Below, piece after piece: positions 20,090-29,144 of a DNA stretch of 54,593 bases. Each line of letters starts with the position of its first letter. Position 1 is the stretch's first letter. A model generated the notes under the pieces. It had not been told where the DNA came from, did not search any database, and worked only from the letters and a program-made list of their open reading frames with translations. Source of the DNA: Curvibacter soli (GTDB lineage: Bacteria > Pseudomonadota > Gammaproteobacteria > Burkholderiales > Burkholderiaceae_C). The position numbers and the translations under genes are program-made. Where the stretch lies: assembly GCF_029211125.1 (NCBI RefSeq), contig NZ_JARGEN010000054.1:1-54593 (forward strand), in the 5' to 3' direction.

Positions 20090-21403
20090 TCAGGCGGCCG
20101 CCGGCAGCGGCGGTGCGGCGGACTCGCGCGTCACCATCACCTGGTCGATGCGGTAGCTGTCCACGTCGAGCACCTCGAACTTGTAGCCCGCGCAGTGCAC
20201 GGCGTCGGTGCGGCGCGGCACGCGGCGCAGCATCACCATCAGGAAGCCGGCCAGCGTCTCGTACTCCTCGGGGTGCGGCAGGCTCTCGATGTCGAGCGCG
20301 CGCAGCACGTCCTGGATCGGCGTCACGCCGTCGATCAGCCACGACGCATCGTCGCGCCGCACGATCTGCTCCTCGTCGAGCGGCGATATCAGGTCGCCCA
20401 TCACCGTGCTCATCACGTCGTTGAGCGTCACCACGCCCACCACCAGGCTGTATTCGTTGACGATCACCGCGAAATCCTCGCCCACCAGGCGGAACTGCTC
20501 CAGCACCTCGGCCAGCGTCAGCCGGTCGGGCACGATCAGCGCCTTGTGCACCAGCGCGTCGTCGGCCAGCGAGATCGGCTGGCCGTTGAGCACGCGCTGG
20601 AACAGGTCCTTGGCGTCCACGTAGCCCACCACGTGGTCGATGTCGCCGTCGCACACGGGGTAGGTGGAAAACGGCTCGGCGGCGATGCGCAGGCGCACCA
20701 CCGCGTCGGGGTCGTCGCGCAGGAAGAAGGCGATGCGGTCGCGCTGCGTCATGGCACTGCCCACGGTGCGGGTGTCGAGCTCGAACACGTTGGCGATCAC
20801 CTGCTGCTCGCGCGCGGCCAGGATGCCCGCGCGCGCGCCGGCTTCGGTCATGGCCAGGATGTCCGCGGAGGTGATGCGGTCGTCGCGCTCGGTGGGCAGG
20901 TTGAACAGGCGCAGCAGCGCGTCCGCCCCCTTGCTGTAGAGCCACACCAGCGGCATGAAGACGGCCATCAGCGCGCGCATGGGCCGCACCACGCGCACGG
21001 CCATGCGCTCGGGCTCGGTCATGCCCAGCCGCTTGGGGAACAGGTCGGCCAGCAGGATGAAGAGCGAGGTGATGAACAGGAACGACAGCACGAAGCCTGC
21101 GCGGTCCGCCGCCTCGGCGCCCAGCCAGCGGCGCAGCGCGGCGGCAAGGTAGGGGCTGAGCGCGCCTTCGCCCACGATGCCGCCCAGGATGGCGATGGCG
21201 TTCTGCCCGATCTGCACCACCGTGAAGTAGGGCCCCGGCTGCTCCTGCAGCCGCATGACGCGCTCGGCCCGCGCATCGCCCTCGTCGGTCATCTGGCGCA
21301 GCCGCAGGCGGCGCGACGCGGCCAGTGCGATCTCGGCCACCGCGAAGAAGGCGCTGGCGGCGATGAGCAGGGCGATGAGGAGCAGGCTGGAGGTGAGGTT
21401 CAT
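20090..21403 (-). CDS. HlyC/CorC-type membrane protein (CNNM and CBS domains)
   Basis: This inner-membrane protein is related to CorC/MpfA/YtfL and linked in other bacteria to magnesium/cobalt efflux or cadaverine export. The 437-residue product has an N-terminal CNNM (DUF21) domain with four hydrophobic segments (MNLTSSLLLIALLIAASAFFAVAEIALAA is the first). A pair of CBS domains follows, with GSAMTQRDRIAF and YPVCDGDIDHVVGYVDAKDLF. A C-terminal CorC_HlyC domain contains ETLAGFLMVMLRRVPRRTD. Haemolysin activity, sometimes given in the name, is not implied. It is the last gene of the minus-strand run from hemA. Confidence 0.9.
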   Translation of the reverse strand: MNLTSSLLLIALLIAASAFFAVAEIALAASRRLRLRQMTDEGDARAERVMRLQEQPGPYFTVVQIGQNAIAILGGIVGEGALSPYLAAALRRWLGAEAADRAGFVLSFLFITSLFILLADLFPKRLGMTEPERMAVRVVRPMRALMAVFMPLVWLYSKGADALLRLFNLPTERDDRITSADILAMTEAGARAGILAAREQQVIANVFELDTRTVGSAMTQRDRIAFFLRDDPDAVVRLRIAAEPFSTYPVCDGDIDHVVGYVDAKDLFQRVLNGQPISLADDALVHKALIVPDRLTLAEVLEQFRLVGEDFAVIVNEYSLVVGVVTLNDVMSTVMGDLISPLDEEQIVRRDDASWLIDGVTPIQDVLRALDIESLPHPEEYETLAGFLMVMLRRVPRRTDAVHCAGYKFEVLDVDSYRIDQVMVTRESAAPPLPAAA

Positions 21404-21482
21404 GAAGGCCGCCGCAGACGGCTATCGGCCGCGCGCGGGCGTGCCTTCGAGTGTAGCGGGCTGCCCCCTGCCCCCGCGCCTC

Positions 21483-22478
21483 CTACTGCACGAAGCCCAT
21501 GCGCGCCTTGCCGCCGCCGGCGCGCGGCAGGTCGTCGGGCTGCACGTCGCCGCGGCCTGCGAGCCGGGCGTTGCCGAAGCCGGTCATGAGCGCGCGGCGC
21601 ATCTCGCGCGGGGGCATCTCGGCCAGGCGGTCGAGCATGCCGTCGCCGGGCGCCTCGCTGAAGCGGTGGCCCCAGTCGTGGGCGGCGCGGATGCCCTGGT
21701 ACAGCCGCAGCGCGATCTCGCGCGCCTGCGCGGGCGTGGGCGGCTCGATCTCGAACACGTTCATGCGGTTGAGGATGGGCTCGGGAATGCCGCGCGCGTC
21801 GTTGGCGGTGCTGATCCAGATCACCTGGCTGGCGTCGATGGCGACCTCGGCGAACTCGTCGGTGAAGCTCTGCGCCGTGTCGTGCTCCAGCAGGCCGTAG
21901 AGCGCGCCCAGCGGGTCGTACTGCGCGTCGGCGCCGGCCTTGTCGATCTCGTCCACCACGATCACCGGGTTGGCGTACTGGCCGTCCACCAGCGCCTCGA
22001 ACACCTTGCCGGGCTTGGCGCCGCGCCACTGCGACGACGCGCCCGACAGCAGCCAGCCGGCGGTCATCGAACTCATGGGCACCAGGTTCATGCCCGTGCC
22101 CAGCAGGTCGGCGAGCATGCGCGCGAAGTGCGTCTTGCCGATGCCCGGCGCGCCCAGCAGCAGCATGGGCGTCACCTCCAGCCCGTCGCGGCAGTCCTGC
22201 GCCAGCGCCACCTGGCGCTTTACGTCGTCGAGCACGTCGGTGAAGTTGGGCAGCGATTCGTAGAGCTGCGCCATGTCGGGCACGCCCGCGGGCTTGACCT
22301 GGAAGCGCTCGGGGCCGCGCTCCAGCATGCGCTCGTAAGTGCTGCGCAGGTGTTCATGCTCGCGCTCGGGCAGCTTGGCGAGCTTGGCGCTCACCTCGTC
22401 GGGCTGGAACACGCTGCGCACGCTGGCCACGGGCAGGTGGAAGTGGGAAGACTGCGGCACGAGACTGCGCGATTGCAT
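21483..22478 (-). CDS. Lon-type AAA+ ATPase without protease domain
   Basis: The ATG at 22478, preceded by GGAGAG, gives 331 residues. Walker A is GAPGIGKT (109-116) and Walker B VIVVDEID (172-179). The segment WRGAKPGKVFEALV and the run from FTDEFAEVAIDASQVIWISTAND to IPEPILNRM are close to the AAA+ module of Lon protease. The sensor-2 region is PPREMRRALMTGFGNAR. The protein ends about 20 residues later, so neither the Lon N-terminal substrate domain nor the Ser-Lys protease domain is present. The first 75 residues are not recognised. Its role is unknown; a chaperone or partner-bound unfoldase is possible. It lies between grxD and the CorC-like gene. Confidence 0.8.
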   Translation of the reverse strand: MQSRSLVPQSSHFHLPVASVRSVFQPDEVSAKLAKLPEREHEHLRSTYERMLERGPERFQVKPAGVPDMAQLYESLPNFTDVLDDVKRQVALAQDCRDGLEVTPMLLLGAPGIGKTHFARMLADLLGTGMNLVPMSSMTAGWLLSGASSQWRGAKPGKVFEALVDGQYANPVIVVDEIDKAGADAQYDPLGALYGLLEHDTAQSFTDEFAEVAIDASQVIWISTANDARGIPEPILNRMNVFEIEPPTPAQAREIALRLYQGIRAAHDWGHRFSEAPGDGMLDRLAEMPPREMRRALMTGFGNARLAGRGDVQPDDLPRAGGGKARMGFVQ

Positions 22479-22609
22479 GAACCACTCTCCGGTCGAAGGG
22501 AACACGGGTTTTATTCCAGCATAAGGCGTGCCAGCGTGCAATGCCCAGTCTTGCGTGCACCGCCCCAAGTGTGGCGCGCGTGCCGCCGCAGCCGCTGGGC
22601 GGCGTGGAC

Positions 22610-22939
22610 TCAGGCGGCGGAGCCGCCCAGCACCTTCTGCAGCTCGCCCGACTCGTACATCTCCATCATGATGTCCGAGCCGCCGATGAACTCGCCCTTT
22701 ACGTAGAGCTGCGGGATCGTGGGCCAGTTGCTGTAGGTCTTGATGCCCTGGCGGATCTCGGGGTCGTCGAGCACGTTGACGGTACTGAGCGCCTTCGGGT
22801 CCACGCCGCAGGCTTTCAGTATCTGCACCGCGCGGCCCGAGAAGCCGCACATCGGAAAGCTCGCGCTGCCTTTCATGAACAGCAGCACGTCGCTGGACTT
22901 GACGAGGTCGTCGATGCGTTGTTGGGTGGGGTCGCTCAT
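22610..22939 (-). CDS. grxD: Monothiol glutaredoxin, Grx4 family
   Basis: This cytoplasmic monothiol glutaredoxin binds and delivers [2Fe-2S] clusters. The 109-residue protein has the CGFS active site (31-34), the family segment [19 protein letters not shown], and [20 protein letters not shown]. The length is normal. A GGAG motif precedes the ATG at 22939. Its place after hemA-prfA-prmC is conserved in Burkholderiales. Confidence 0.97.
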   Translation of the reverse strand: MSDPTQQRIDDLVKSSDVLLFMKGSASFPMCGFSGRAVQILKACGVDPKALSTVNVLDDPEIRQGIKTYSNWPTIPQLYVKGEFIGGSDIMMEMYESGELQKVLGGSAA

Positions 22940-23011
22940 GGGGTCTCCTGGCTAGGGGAATCGCGCCACCCGGCACATTGCCGGGCCACGCGCAGATGGG
23001 GACGGCAGCGA

Positions 23012-23899
23012 TTATTTCACCGCCGGCCAGCGCCCGCCGGTGCAGCGCGCGATGCCCGCCAGATCGCTGCGGCTTTGCACCGCGGCGAAGCCCTGGCGCA
23101 ACAGCAACTGCTGCGCCTCCATGGCCTGGTTCCAGCCATGCTCCAGCAGCAGCCAGCCGTGCGGCGCCAAGTGGCGCCCGGCCTGGGCCACGATGGCGCG
23201 GATGTCGCCCAACCCGTCGGGCCCGGCGGTGAGCGCCATGCGCGGCTCGTGCGTCAGCGCGGCCAGGTGCGGGTCGCCCTCGGCCACGTAGGGCGGGTTG
23301 GCGACGATCAGGTCGTGCCGGCCCATGTGGCCGTCGAACCATGAGCCGCGCAGGAAGCGCACGGGCAGGCCCAGCCGCGCGGCGTTGGCGCGCGCCACGT
23401 CCAGCGCGTCGGCGCTGGCGTCCACGGCCTGCACCCGCGCATCGGGCCGGCGCGACTGGATCGCCAGCGCGATGGCGCCGCTGCCCGTGCCCAGGTCCAG
23501 CACCGAGGGCGCGTCCAGGCCCCGCAGCACGTCGAGCGCCCACTCCACCAGCGTCTCGGTGTCGGGGCGCGGCACCAGCACGCGGGCGTCCACCTGCAGC
23601 GGCAGGCCGAAGAATTCCTTTTCGCCCACGATGTAGGCCACGGGCTCGCCGGCCGCGCGGCGCGCACACAGGCCCAGGTAGGCCGCGAGCTGCGCGGGCT
23701 GCAGGCAGTCGCCGTCGTGCGCGATGAGCCAGGCGCGGTCCTGGCCCGCATGACCCAGCGCGTGCAGCAGCAGCAGTTGGGCGTCGAGCCGCGGGAGCCC
23801 GAGCGCCGCCGCGCGCTGGAGCGCGCGGGCTACGGTTTCGCTATTCTTTTGATAGCTGTCACCGCAGACAATTCCTGCGCTGGAGGCTGTTTTTGCCAT
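23012..23899 (-). CDS. prmC: Release factor glutamine methyltransferase
   Basis: PrmC (HemK) methylates the glutamine of the GGQ motif in release factors RF1 and RF2. The 295-residue product has VLDLGTGSGAIALAI (SAM binding, 134-148) and the catalytic NPPY (201-204). The ATG at 23899 is 9 bases after the prfA stop. The first 20 residues (MAKTASSAGIVCGDSYQKNS) are encoded by a palindromic intergenic-type repeat and do not look like normal PrmC; recognisable homology starts at ETVARALQRA. No other in-frame ATG or GTG is visible before the core, so the extension is probably real. Confidence 0.95.
   Translation of the reverse strand: MAKTASSAGIVCGDSYQKNSETVARALQRAAALGLPRLDAQLLLLHALGHAGQDRAWLIAHDGDCLQPAQLAAYLGLCARRAAGEPVAYIVGEKEFFGLPLQVDARVLVPRPDTETLVEWALDVLRGLDAPSVLDLGTGSGAIALAIQSRRPDARVQAVDASADALDVARANAARLGLPVRFLRGSWFDGHMGRHDLIVANPPYVAEGDPHLAALTHEPRMALTAGPDGLGDIRAIVAQAGRHLAPHGWLLLEHGWNQAMEAQQLLLRQGFAAVQSRSDLAGIARCTGGRWPAVK
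23847..23894. repeat. Palindromic intergenic-type repeat inside the prmC 5' end
   Basis: On the minus strand the repeat has a CAGCCTCCAGCGCAG arm and a CGGTGACAGCTATCAAAA arm around a short centre. It resembles a repeat unit I associate with Comamonadaceae spacers, and two related copies lie at 36190-36235 and 46355-46430. Here it lies almost wholly within the reading frame of prmC. Confidence 0.5.
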
Positions 23900-23908
23900 A
23901 TACGTAAA

Positions 23909-24994
23909 TCAGGCTTCGGCGTTTTCCAGCTCGGCCAGTTGCTCGGCCTCGCGGGCGGCTTTCAGGGCGGCCAGCACGTCGCCCAGGTCGCCTTCCATGA
24001 TCTGCGCGAGCTTGTAGAGCGTGAGGTTGATGCGGTGGTCGGTCAGCCGCCCCTGCGGGAAGTTGTAGGTGCGGATGCGGTCGCTGCGGTCGCCGCTGCC
24101 GATCAGGCCCTTGCGCTCGGCGGCCTCGCGCGCGGCGCGCTCGCTGCGCTCCTTGTCCTGGATGCGGGCGGAGAGCACCTGCAGCGCGCGGGCCTTGTTG
24201 CGGTGCTGGCTGCGGTCGTCCTGGCATTCGGCGACGATGCCGGTGGGGATGTGGGTGATGCGCACCGCCGAGTCGGTCTTGTTGATGTGCTGGCCGCCCG
24301 CGCCGCTGGCGCGGAAGGTGTCGATGCGCAGGTCCGCCGGGTTGATCTGCACGGCCTGCGCCTCGTCGGGCTCGGGCAGCACGGCCACGGTGCAGGCGCT
24401 GGTGTGGATGCGGCCCTGGGTTTCGGTGGCGGGCACGCGCTGCACGCGGTGGCCACCGGATTCGAAGCGCAGCGCGCCATAGGCGCCGTCGCCCTCGATG
24501 CGCAGCACGGCCTCCTTGTAGCCGCCCAGCTCGCTCTCGCTGGCGCTGATGATCTCCACGCGCCAGCCCACGCTGGCGGCGTAGCGCGTGTACATGCGCA
24601 GCAGGTCGCCCGCGAACAGCGCCGATTCGTCGCCGCCCGTGCCGGCGCGGATTTCCACGAAGGCGTTGCGCGCGTCGTCGGGGTCCTTGGGCAGCAGCAG
24701 GCGCTGCAGTTCGTCGTCGAGCTGGGCCAGCTCTGCGGTGGCGGCGGCGATCTCCTCCTGCGCCATCGCGGCCATGTCAGGGTCCTGCTGCATGTCCTGC
24801 GCGGCGGCCAGGTCGGCCTCGCGTTGGCGCCAGCGCGCGTAGCGGCCCGCGATGGCCGTCACCTCGGCATGCTCGCGCGAGAGCGCACGGTACTGCTCCA
24901 TGTCGGCCATGATGTCCTCGCGCGAGAGCAGGAAGTCCAGCTCTTCGAGGCGGGCGGCGTAGCGGTCCAGGCGTTGGCGCAAAAAGGGTTTCAC
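23909..24994 (-). CDS. prfA: Peptide chain release factor 1
   Basis: RF1 recognises UAA and UAG and releases the finished peptide. From the GTG at 24994 ([20 protein letters not shown]) it has 361 residues. The codon-recognition PxT motif is in [13 protein letters not shown] (188-190) and the catalytic GGQ is at 233-235 in [16 protein letters not shown]. The frame is open upstream to 25174, but that stretch is low-complexity and unrelated. It lies 85 bases after hemA and directly before prmC, which modifies its GGQ. Confidence 0.97.
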   Translation of the reverse strand: MKPFLRQRLDRYAARLEELDFLLSREDIMADMEQYRALSREHAEVTAIAGRYARWRQREADLAAAQDMQQDPDMAAMAQEEIAAATAELAQLDDELQRLLLPKDPDDARNAFVEIRAGTGGDESALFAGDLLRMYTRYAASVGWRVEIISASESELGGYKEAVLRIEGDGAYGALRFESGGHRVQRVPATETQGRIHTSACTVAVLPEPDEAQAVQINPADLRIDTFRASGAGGQHINKTDSAVRITHIPTGIVAECQDDRSQHRNKARALQVLSARIQDKERSERAAREAAERKGLIGSGDRSDRIRTYNFPQGRLTDHRINLTLYKLAQIMEGDLGDVLAALKAAREAEQLAELENAEA

Positions 24995-25079
24995 GGTAGG
25001 CGCAATCGGGCGGGGGAAGGGGAAAGAAAAAGGGAGCGCGCCACGGCGGCGCGGCGCGGGCGCTGGGCGGGCAGGGCCG

Positions 25080-26375
25080 CTAACGCTCTTTGCGCAGGAA
25101 CAGGCGCGACACGGCCTGCGCCGTCTGCGCGCGCGCGGCGGCGTCGCCCGCGTGCAACTCGGCCATGGCGCCATGCAGCATCTTCTGCGTGAGGCCGCGC
25201 GACAGTGCTTCGAGCACCGCGTCCACGTCGTCGCCGCGCGCCAGCATGCGGCGCGCGCGCGCGACCTCGGCGGCGCGCCATTCGTCGGCCTGGGCGTTGA
25301 TCTGCTGGATCAGCGGCACCACGCCGCCCTTGGCCGGGTCGCGCTGGTCGAGCCAGTGCACGAAGCTCTGCACGCCCGCGTCGATGATCGCCTCGGCCTG
25401 CGCCACGGCGGCCTGGCGGCTGGCCTGGGCGGTGCGTACCACGCCGGCCAGGTCGTCCACGGTGTAGAGGTACACGTCCTCCAGCGCCTTGACCTCGGGC
25501 TCGATGTCGCGCGGCACTGCCAGGTCCACCATGAACATCGGGCGGTGGCGGCGCTTTTTCAGCGCGCGCTCCACCGCGCCCAGGCCGATGATGGGCAGCG
25601 TGCTGGCGGTGCAGCTCACGATGGCGTCGAACTCGTGCAACCGGTCCGGCAGGTCGGCCAAGCGCATGGCCTCGGCGCCGAAGCGGGTGGCGAGCCGCTC
25701 GCCGCGCTCCAGCGTGCGGTTGGCGATGGCGATGGCCTTGGGGCCCTTGGCCGCGAAGTGCGTAGCGGCCAGCTCGATCATCTCGCCCGCGCCGACGAAC
25801 AGCACGCGGATCTGGCCCAGGTCCTCGAACAACTGGCCGGCCAGCCGCACTGCGGCGGCGGCCATGCTGATGCTGTGCGCGCCGATCTCGGTGGCGGTAC
25901 GCACTTCCTTGGCCACGGCGAAGCTGCGCTGGAACAGTTGGTTGAGCGTCTGCCCCAGGGCACCCGCGGTTTCGGCGGCGCGCACGGCGTCCTTCATCTG
26001 GCCGAGGATCTGCGCCTCGCCGAGCACCATCGAATCGAGCCCGCTGGCCACGCGGAACGCATGGCGCGCGGCCTGTTCCTGCTCCAGCGCGTAGGTGTGC
26101 GAGCGCAGCAGCGCGGGCGCCACGCCGCCCGTCTGCGCCAGCCAGCCCAGCGTGTGGTCCAGCGCCGGCTGGTCGCCCGCGCAGTAGATCTCGGTGCGGT
26201 TGCAAGTGGAGATGATGGCCGCCTCCACGCCGGGGTGGTGGCCGCCGCCGGCGCCGCCGAACGAGTGGCGCAGGCGCTGCAGCGTGGGGGCGATCTGGTC
26301 CACGGCGAACGCGAAGCGGCCCCGCAGATCGAGCGGTGCCGTCGTGTGGTTGATGCCCAATGCCCAGACTGCCAT
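25080..26375 (-). CDS. hemA: Glutamyl-tRNA reductase
   Basis: HemA reduces glutamyl-tRNA to glutamate-1-semialdehyde, the first committed step of tetrapyrrole synthesis by the C5 route. The 431-residue protein begins [21 protein letters not shown]. It has the catalytic cysteine C58 in [10 protein letters not shown], the NADPH-binding [17 protein letters not shown], and the C-terminal dimerisation region. A -10 box ends only seven bases before the ATG, and a perfect FNR-type site lies 57-70 bases upstream. Heme synthesis here may therefore be oxygen-regulated. It heads the minus-strand run hemA-prfA-prmC-grxD. Confidence 0.97.
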   Translation of the reverse strand: MAVWALGINHTTAPLDLRGRFAFAVDQIAPTLQRLRHSFGGAGGGHHPGVEAAIISTCNRTEIYCAGDQPALDHTLGWLAQTGGVAPALLRSHTYALEQEQAARHAFRVASGLDSMVLGEAQILGQMKDAVRAAETAGALGQTLNQLFQRSFAVAKEVRTATEIGAHSISMAAAAVRLAGQLFEDLGQIRVLFVGAGEMIELAATHFAAKGPKAIAIANRTLERGERLATRFGAEAMRLADLPDRLHEFDAIVSCTASTLPIIGLGAVERALKKRRHRPMFMVDLAVPRDIEPEVKALEDVYLYTVDDLAGVVRTAQASRQAAVAQAEAIIDAGVQSFVHWLDQRDPAKGGVVPLIQQINAQADEWRAAEVARARRMLARGDDVDAVLEALSRGLTQKMLHGAMAELHAGDAAARAQTAQAVSRLFLRKER

Positions 26376-26381
26376 TCATCG

Positions 26382-26387
26382 ATTATA
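26382..26387 (-). promoter_or_regulatory. Probable -10 element of hemA
   Basis: TATAAT on the minus strand ends seven bases upstream of the hemA ATG, so transcription would start at or within a base or two of the start codon. No -35 hexamer is visible at 16-18 bases, which fits a promoter that needs an activator. Confidence 0.5.
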
Positions 26388-26431
26388 AAATCGCCGGCCT
26401 TTTGACGGCCCCCGGTACACCCCGAAGGCCA

Positions 26432-26445
26432 TTGATCAGGATCAA
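26432..26445. promoter_or_regulatory. Perfect FNR/Anr-type binding site
   Basis: TTGATCAGGATCAA is an exact match to TTGAT-N4-ATCAA, the consensus of FNR-family oxygen regulators. Its centre (26438.5) is about 61-64 bases upstream of the predicted hemA transcription start, close to the -61.5 position used for activation. The site also sits just before the ATG of the small membrane protein at 26451 on the other strand. Confidence 0.65.
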
Positions 26446-26450
26446 GTTCC

Positions 26451-26726
26451 ATGGGCCTGCCCGATCTCCTGCCACACCTGCTGGGCTTCGCCGCCCCGGC
26501 CTTCGGCGTCGCCGCGCTGCTCGTGCCGCTGACCCGCGTTTGCATGCCAAATCGGGCCGTGGCGCGCTCGATGCTTGCGCATGTTGCTATCAATGTTGTA
26601 GTAAACATGGCGGTATTGCTGGGCGGGCTGGCATTGTTCGGCGCGGACGGCAAGCTGCTGACCTACGCCGCGCTGGTGCTGGCCAGCGCCACCACGCAGT
26701 GGCTGCTACTGCGCGGCTGGCGCTGA
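26451..26726 (+). CDS. Small predicted inner-membrane protein
   Basis: This is a 91-residue hydrophobic protein of unknown function. Three membrane segments can be seen: LLGFAAPAFGVAALLVPLT, a central AINVVVNMAVLLGGLALFG, and a C-terminal YAALVLASATTQWLLL, with RVCMPNRAVARSM as the likely cytoplasmic loop. It is divergent from hemA, starts six bases after the FNR-type box, and its 3' end overlaps the converging channel gene by 21 bases. The ribosome binding site is weak. I recognise no family. Confidence 0.7.
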   Translation: MGLPDLLPHLLGFAAPAFGVAALLVPLTRVCMPNRAVARSMLAHVAINVVVNMAVLLGGLALFGADGKLLTYAALVLASATTQWLLLRGWR

Positions 26727-29129
26727 ATCCGCCGCCTCCGGCAGCGCCGCGGCGCCCGGCGGCGCCACCGTGGTCGATGCCGGCGGCGACAGCGCCAGCC
26801 CGGCGCCGCGCAGCGCCTCCAGGATGCCGAACAGCAAGTCGCTGCGCACGCCGTCGGCGCGGCGCGGGTCGGCCACGTAGCCGATCGCCAGGAAGGTCAG
26901 CGTGCCGCCCTGGATGCCCTCCAGCAGCACCGCCGGCGCGGGGCGCGGCAGCACGTCCGGGTGCGCCCCGAACACCTGCAGCAGCACCGCGCGCATGCGC
27001 TGCGCATCGGTGTCCAGCGGCGCGGGCAGGCGCAGCAGCACGCGGCCCTGGGCGTTGGCCAGGGTGAAGTTGCGCACGGTCTTGGTGATGAAGTCGGAGT
27101 TCGGCACGATCACCGAGGAGCGGTCGGCCAACTCCACCTCGGTGGCGCGCACGTTGATGCGCCGCACATCGCCCTGCACGTCGCCCAGCACCACCCAGTC
27201 GCCCACCTTCACCGGGCGCTCGACCAGCAGGATCAGGCCGGCGATGAAGTTCTGCACGATGGCCTGCAGCCCGAAGCCGATGCCCACCGACAGCGCGCTC
27301 GCCACCCAGGCGATGCGGTCCACGCTGATGCCCAGCGCCGACAGCGTGAACGCCGCCACCACCACGCCGCCGGCGAAGCCCAGCAGCGTGACGATGGAGC
27401 TGCGCGCGCCCGGCTCCAGCGCGGTTTGCGGGAGGTAGCGGGTGCCCAGCCAGTGCTTGAACGCCCGCACCGCCATGAAGCCGACCGCCGCCACCGTGAA
27501 GGCGCCCAGGATGGCCTGCGGCGCCAGCGTGAATTCGCCCACCTTCAGGCGGGGGTCGAGCGTGCCGCCGCGGCGCAGCAGATCGCCCGGACCGGTGCCG
27601 AAGGGCGCCATCAGCGCGATCGCCATGTAGAACAGCAGCGCCACCCGCAGCACGCCAGCGACCAGCACCGCGAACTGGTCCAGCAGCCCGGCGCGCACGC
27701 CCAGCCCGGCGCACAGGCGCTGCCCGAAGCTGCCGGAGGACGACAGCAGCGCGGCGCAGAGTTCGTCCACCAGTTGCAGCAGCAGGTAGGTGGTGGCGAA
27801 CACCATGCCCGACCACACCATCTGGCGCGCCAGCGTGCCGGCCAGCGCCACGTAGCCGGTCAGCACGCACAGCACGGTGGCCGCGCAGGCCGCGCCGGCG
27901 CAGGCCAGCAGCAGGCCCAGCCATAGCGGGCGTGCCGGCTCGGCTCCCGCCGGGCGCATCCGGCGCAGCGCCCCGCCGCCGAGCGCGGCCACCAGCAGCG
28001 CCGTGAGCGACTGCGCGCCCACTTCCAGCGCCAAGCTGGCGCCGGCGGCGCTGTTGACTTCGGTCAGCAGGCCGCCGAGCGCCGAGACCAGCACGATCCA
28101 CCACGGGTAGGGCGCCAGCCGCGCGGCCAGCGCGTCGGACACCGGCGCCAGGCGCCAGGCGCCGTGCCCATGGCTCAACAGCGCCCGCCCCAGACCGATG
28201 GCGAAGCCGGCGAAGGCCGCCAGCCGCACCAGCGCCCGGCCCAGGCTGTGCAGGCGGTCGCTCAGGCCATCGCCCACGCCCAGACCGCCCAGCAGCAGTT
28301 GCGCCGCGGCGCCGGCCAGGGCTGCATGCACGACGGCGATGCCGATGGCCATCAGCGCGCGGCGCAGCCGCCAGCCCGGCAGGTGCGCCAGCGCCACGCG
28401 CAGCACGATGCCCCGCGCCGCCCAGTTGCCCAGCGCCGCCAGCAGCAGCGCGCCCAGCAGGCAGGCGCTGGTGGCCAGCCGGTGGCCGGCGGCAAAGGCG
28501 GTGGCCATGGCGTCCTGCAACTCGGCGCCCAGCGCGCCCAGCCGCTCTCGGTCGGTGGGCCAGGCCGCGCCCAGGTCACGCCAGAAGCGCGACCCCAGCG
28601 GGGACGAGGCGCGGGCCGTGAGCGCGGCCTGGAACTGCGCGTGCCGCTGGCGCACCAGGTCGGCGCCGCGCTGGCCGGCATCGACGGCGACCAGCCGCGC
28701 CAGCTTGAGTTCGGCGTCCAGACTGGCGCGCTGACGGTTCAGCGCCGCGCGCTGGCGGGCCACGTCGGGGGCTTCCTGCACGCCGCCTTTTTCGGGCTCC
28801 GGCCCGAGGCCGGCCAGGCGGCTGTCGAGGTCGGCCAGATCGCCCGCGCGGCTGTGCGCCAGTTGGCTGGCCGCCGCGCCGATGGCGTAGATCTCGTCGA
28901 GGCGGGCGCGGCTGCCGGCATCGTCGTCGGGCAGCGTGGGAATGGCCTCCAGGCGCCGACGCAGCGTGTCCACGCTCGGCGGCTCGGCGGCGGGGCTGGT
29001 GGCCGCTGCCGCCGGCTGTGCCGGAGCCGCCAGCAGCGGGTCGGCCCATGACAACGCCAGCAGCAGCAGCAAGGCCATGCCGATGCGCTGCAGCGGCGCG
29101 GGAGGACGGCGGCGGGACGGGGCGGCCAT
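26706..29129 (-). CDS. Large MscS-family mechanosensitive channel (DUF3772 type)
   Basis: This is a predicted inner-membrane channel that opens under tension. The 807-residue product has a signal sequence (LLLLLALSWADPLLAAPA) and a periplasmic, partly coiled region with ARQRAALNRQRASLDAELKLARL. A membrane domain of roughly ten helices follows, then the conserved MscS pore and beta domain near residues 600-700. Segments seen there are FGLQAIVQNFIAGLILLVERPVKVGDWV, VEVGDV-like VQGDVRRINVRATEVEL, and SSVIVPNSDFITKTVRN. The size and N-terminal region match the DUF3772-containing MscS proteins. The GDPD gene follows 15 bases beyond the start on the upstream side. Confidence 0.88.
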   Translation of the reverse strand: MAAPSRRRPPAPLQRIGMALLLLLALSWADPLLAAPAQPAAAATSPAAEPPSVDTLRRRLEAIPTLPDDDAGSRARLDEIYAIGAAASQLAHSRAGDLADLDSRLAGLGPEPEKGGVQEAPDVARQRAALNRQRASLDAELKLARLVAVDAGQRGADLVRQRHAQFQAALTARASSPLGSRFWRDLGAAWPTDRERLGALGAELQDAMATAFAAGHRLATSACLLGALLLAALGNWAARGIVLRVALAHLPGWRLRRALMAIGIAVVHAALAGAAAQLLLGGLGVGDGLSDRLHSLGRALVRLAAFAGFAIGLGRALLSHGHGAWRLAPVSDALAARLAPYPWWIVLVSALGGLLTEVNSAAGASLALEVGAQSLTALLVAALGGGALRRMRPAGAEPARPLWLGLLLACAGAACAATVLCVLTGYVALAGTLARQMVWSGMVFATTYLLLQLVDELCAALLSSSGSFGQRLCAGLGVRAGLLDQFAVLVAGVLRVALLFYMAIALMAPFGTGPGDLLRRGGTLDPRLKVGEFTLAPQAILGAFTVAAVGFMAVRAFKHWLGTRYLPQTALEPGARSSIVTLLGFAGGVVVAAFTLSALGISVDRIAWVASALSVGIGFGLQAIVQNFIAGLILLVERPVKVGDWVVLGDVQGDVRRINVRATEVELADRSSVIVPNSDFITKTVRNFTLANAQGRVLLRLPAPLDTDAQRMRAVLLQVFGAHPDVLPRPAPAVLLEGIQGGTLTFLAIGYVADPRRADGVRSDLLFGILEALRGAGLALSPPASTTVAPPGAAALPEAADSAPAAQ

Positions 29130-29144
29130 CGTGGTGCGCGGGGC

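Noticed and set aside
19874-21589. Long plus-strand open frame opposite the CorC-like and AAA+ genes (571 codons)
   Set aside because: High-GC antisense shadow with low-complexity His/Ala/Arg/Gly composition; the minus-strand genes have clear domains.
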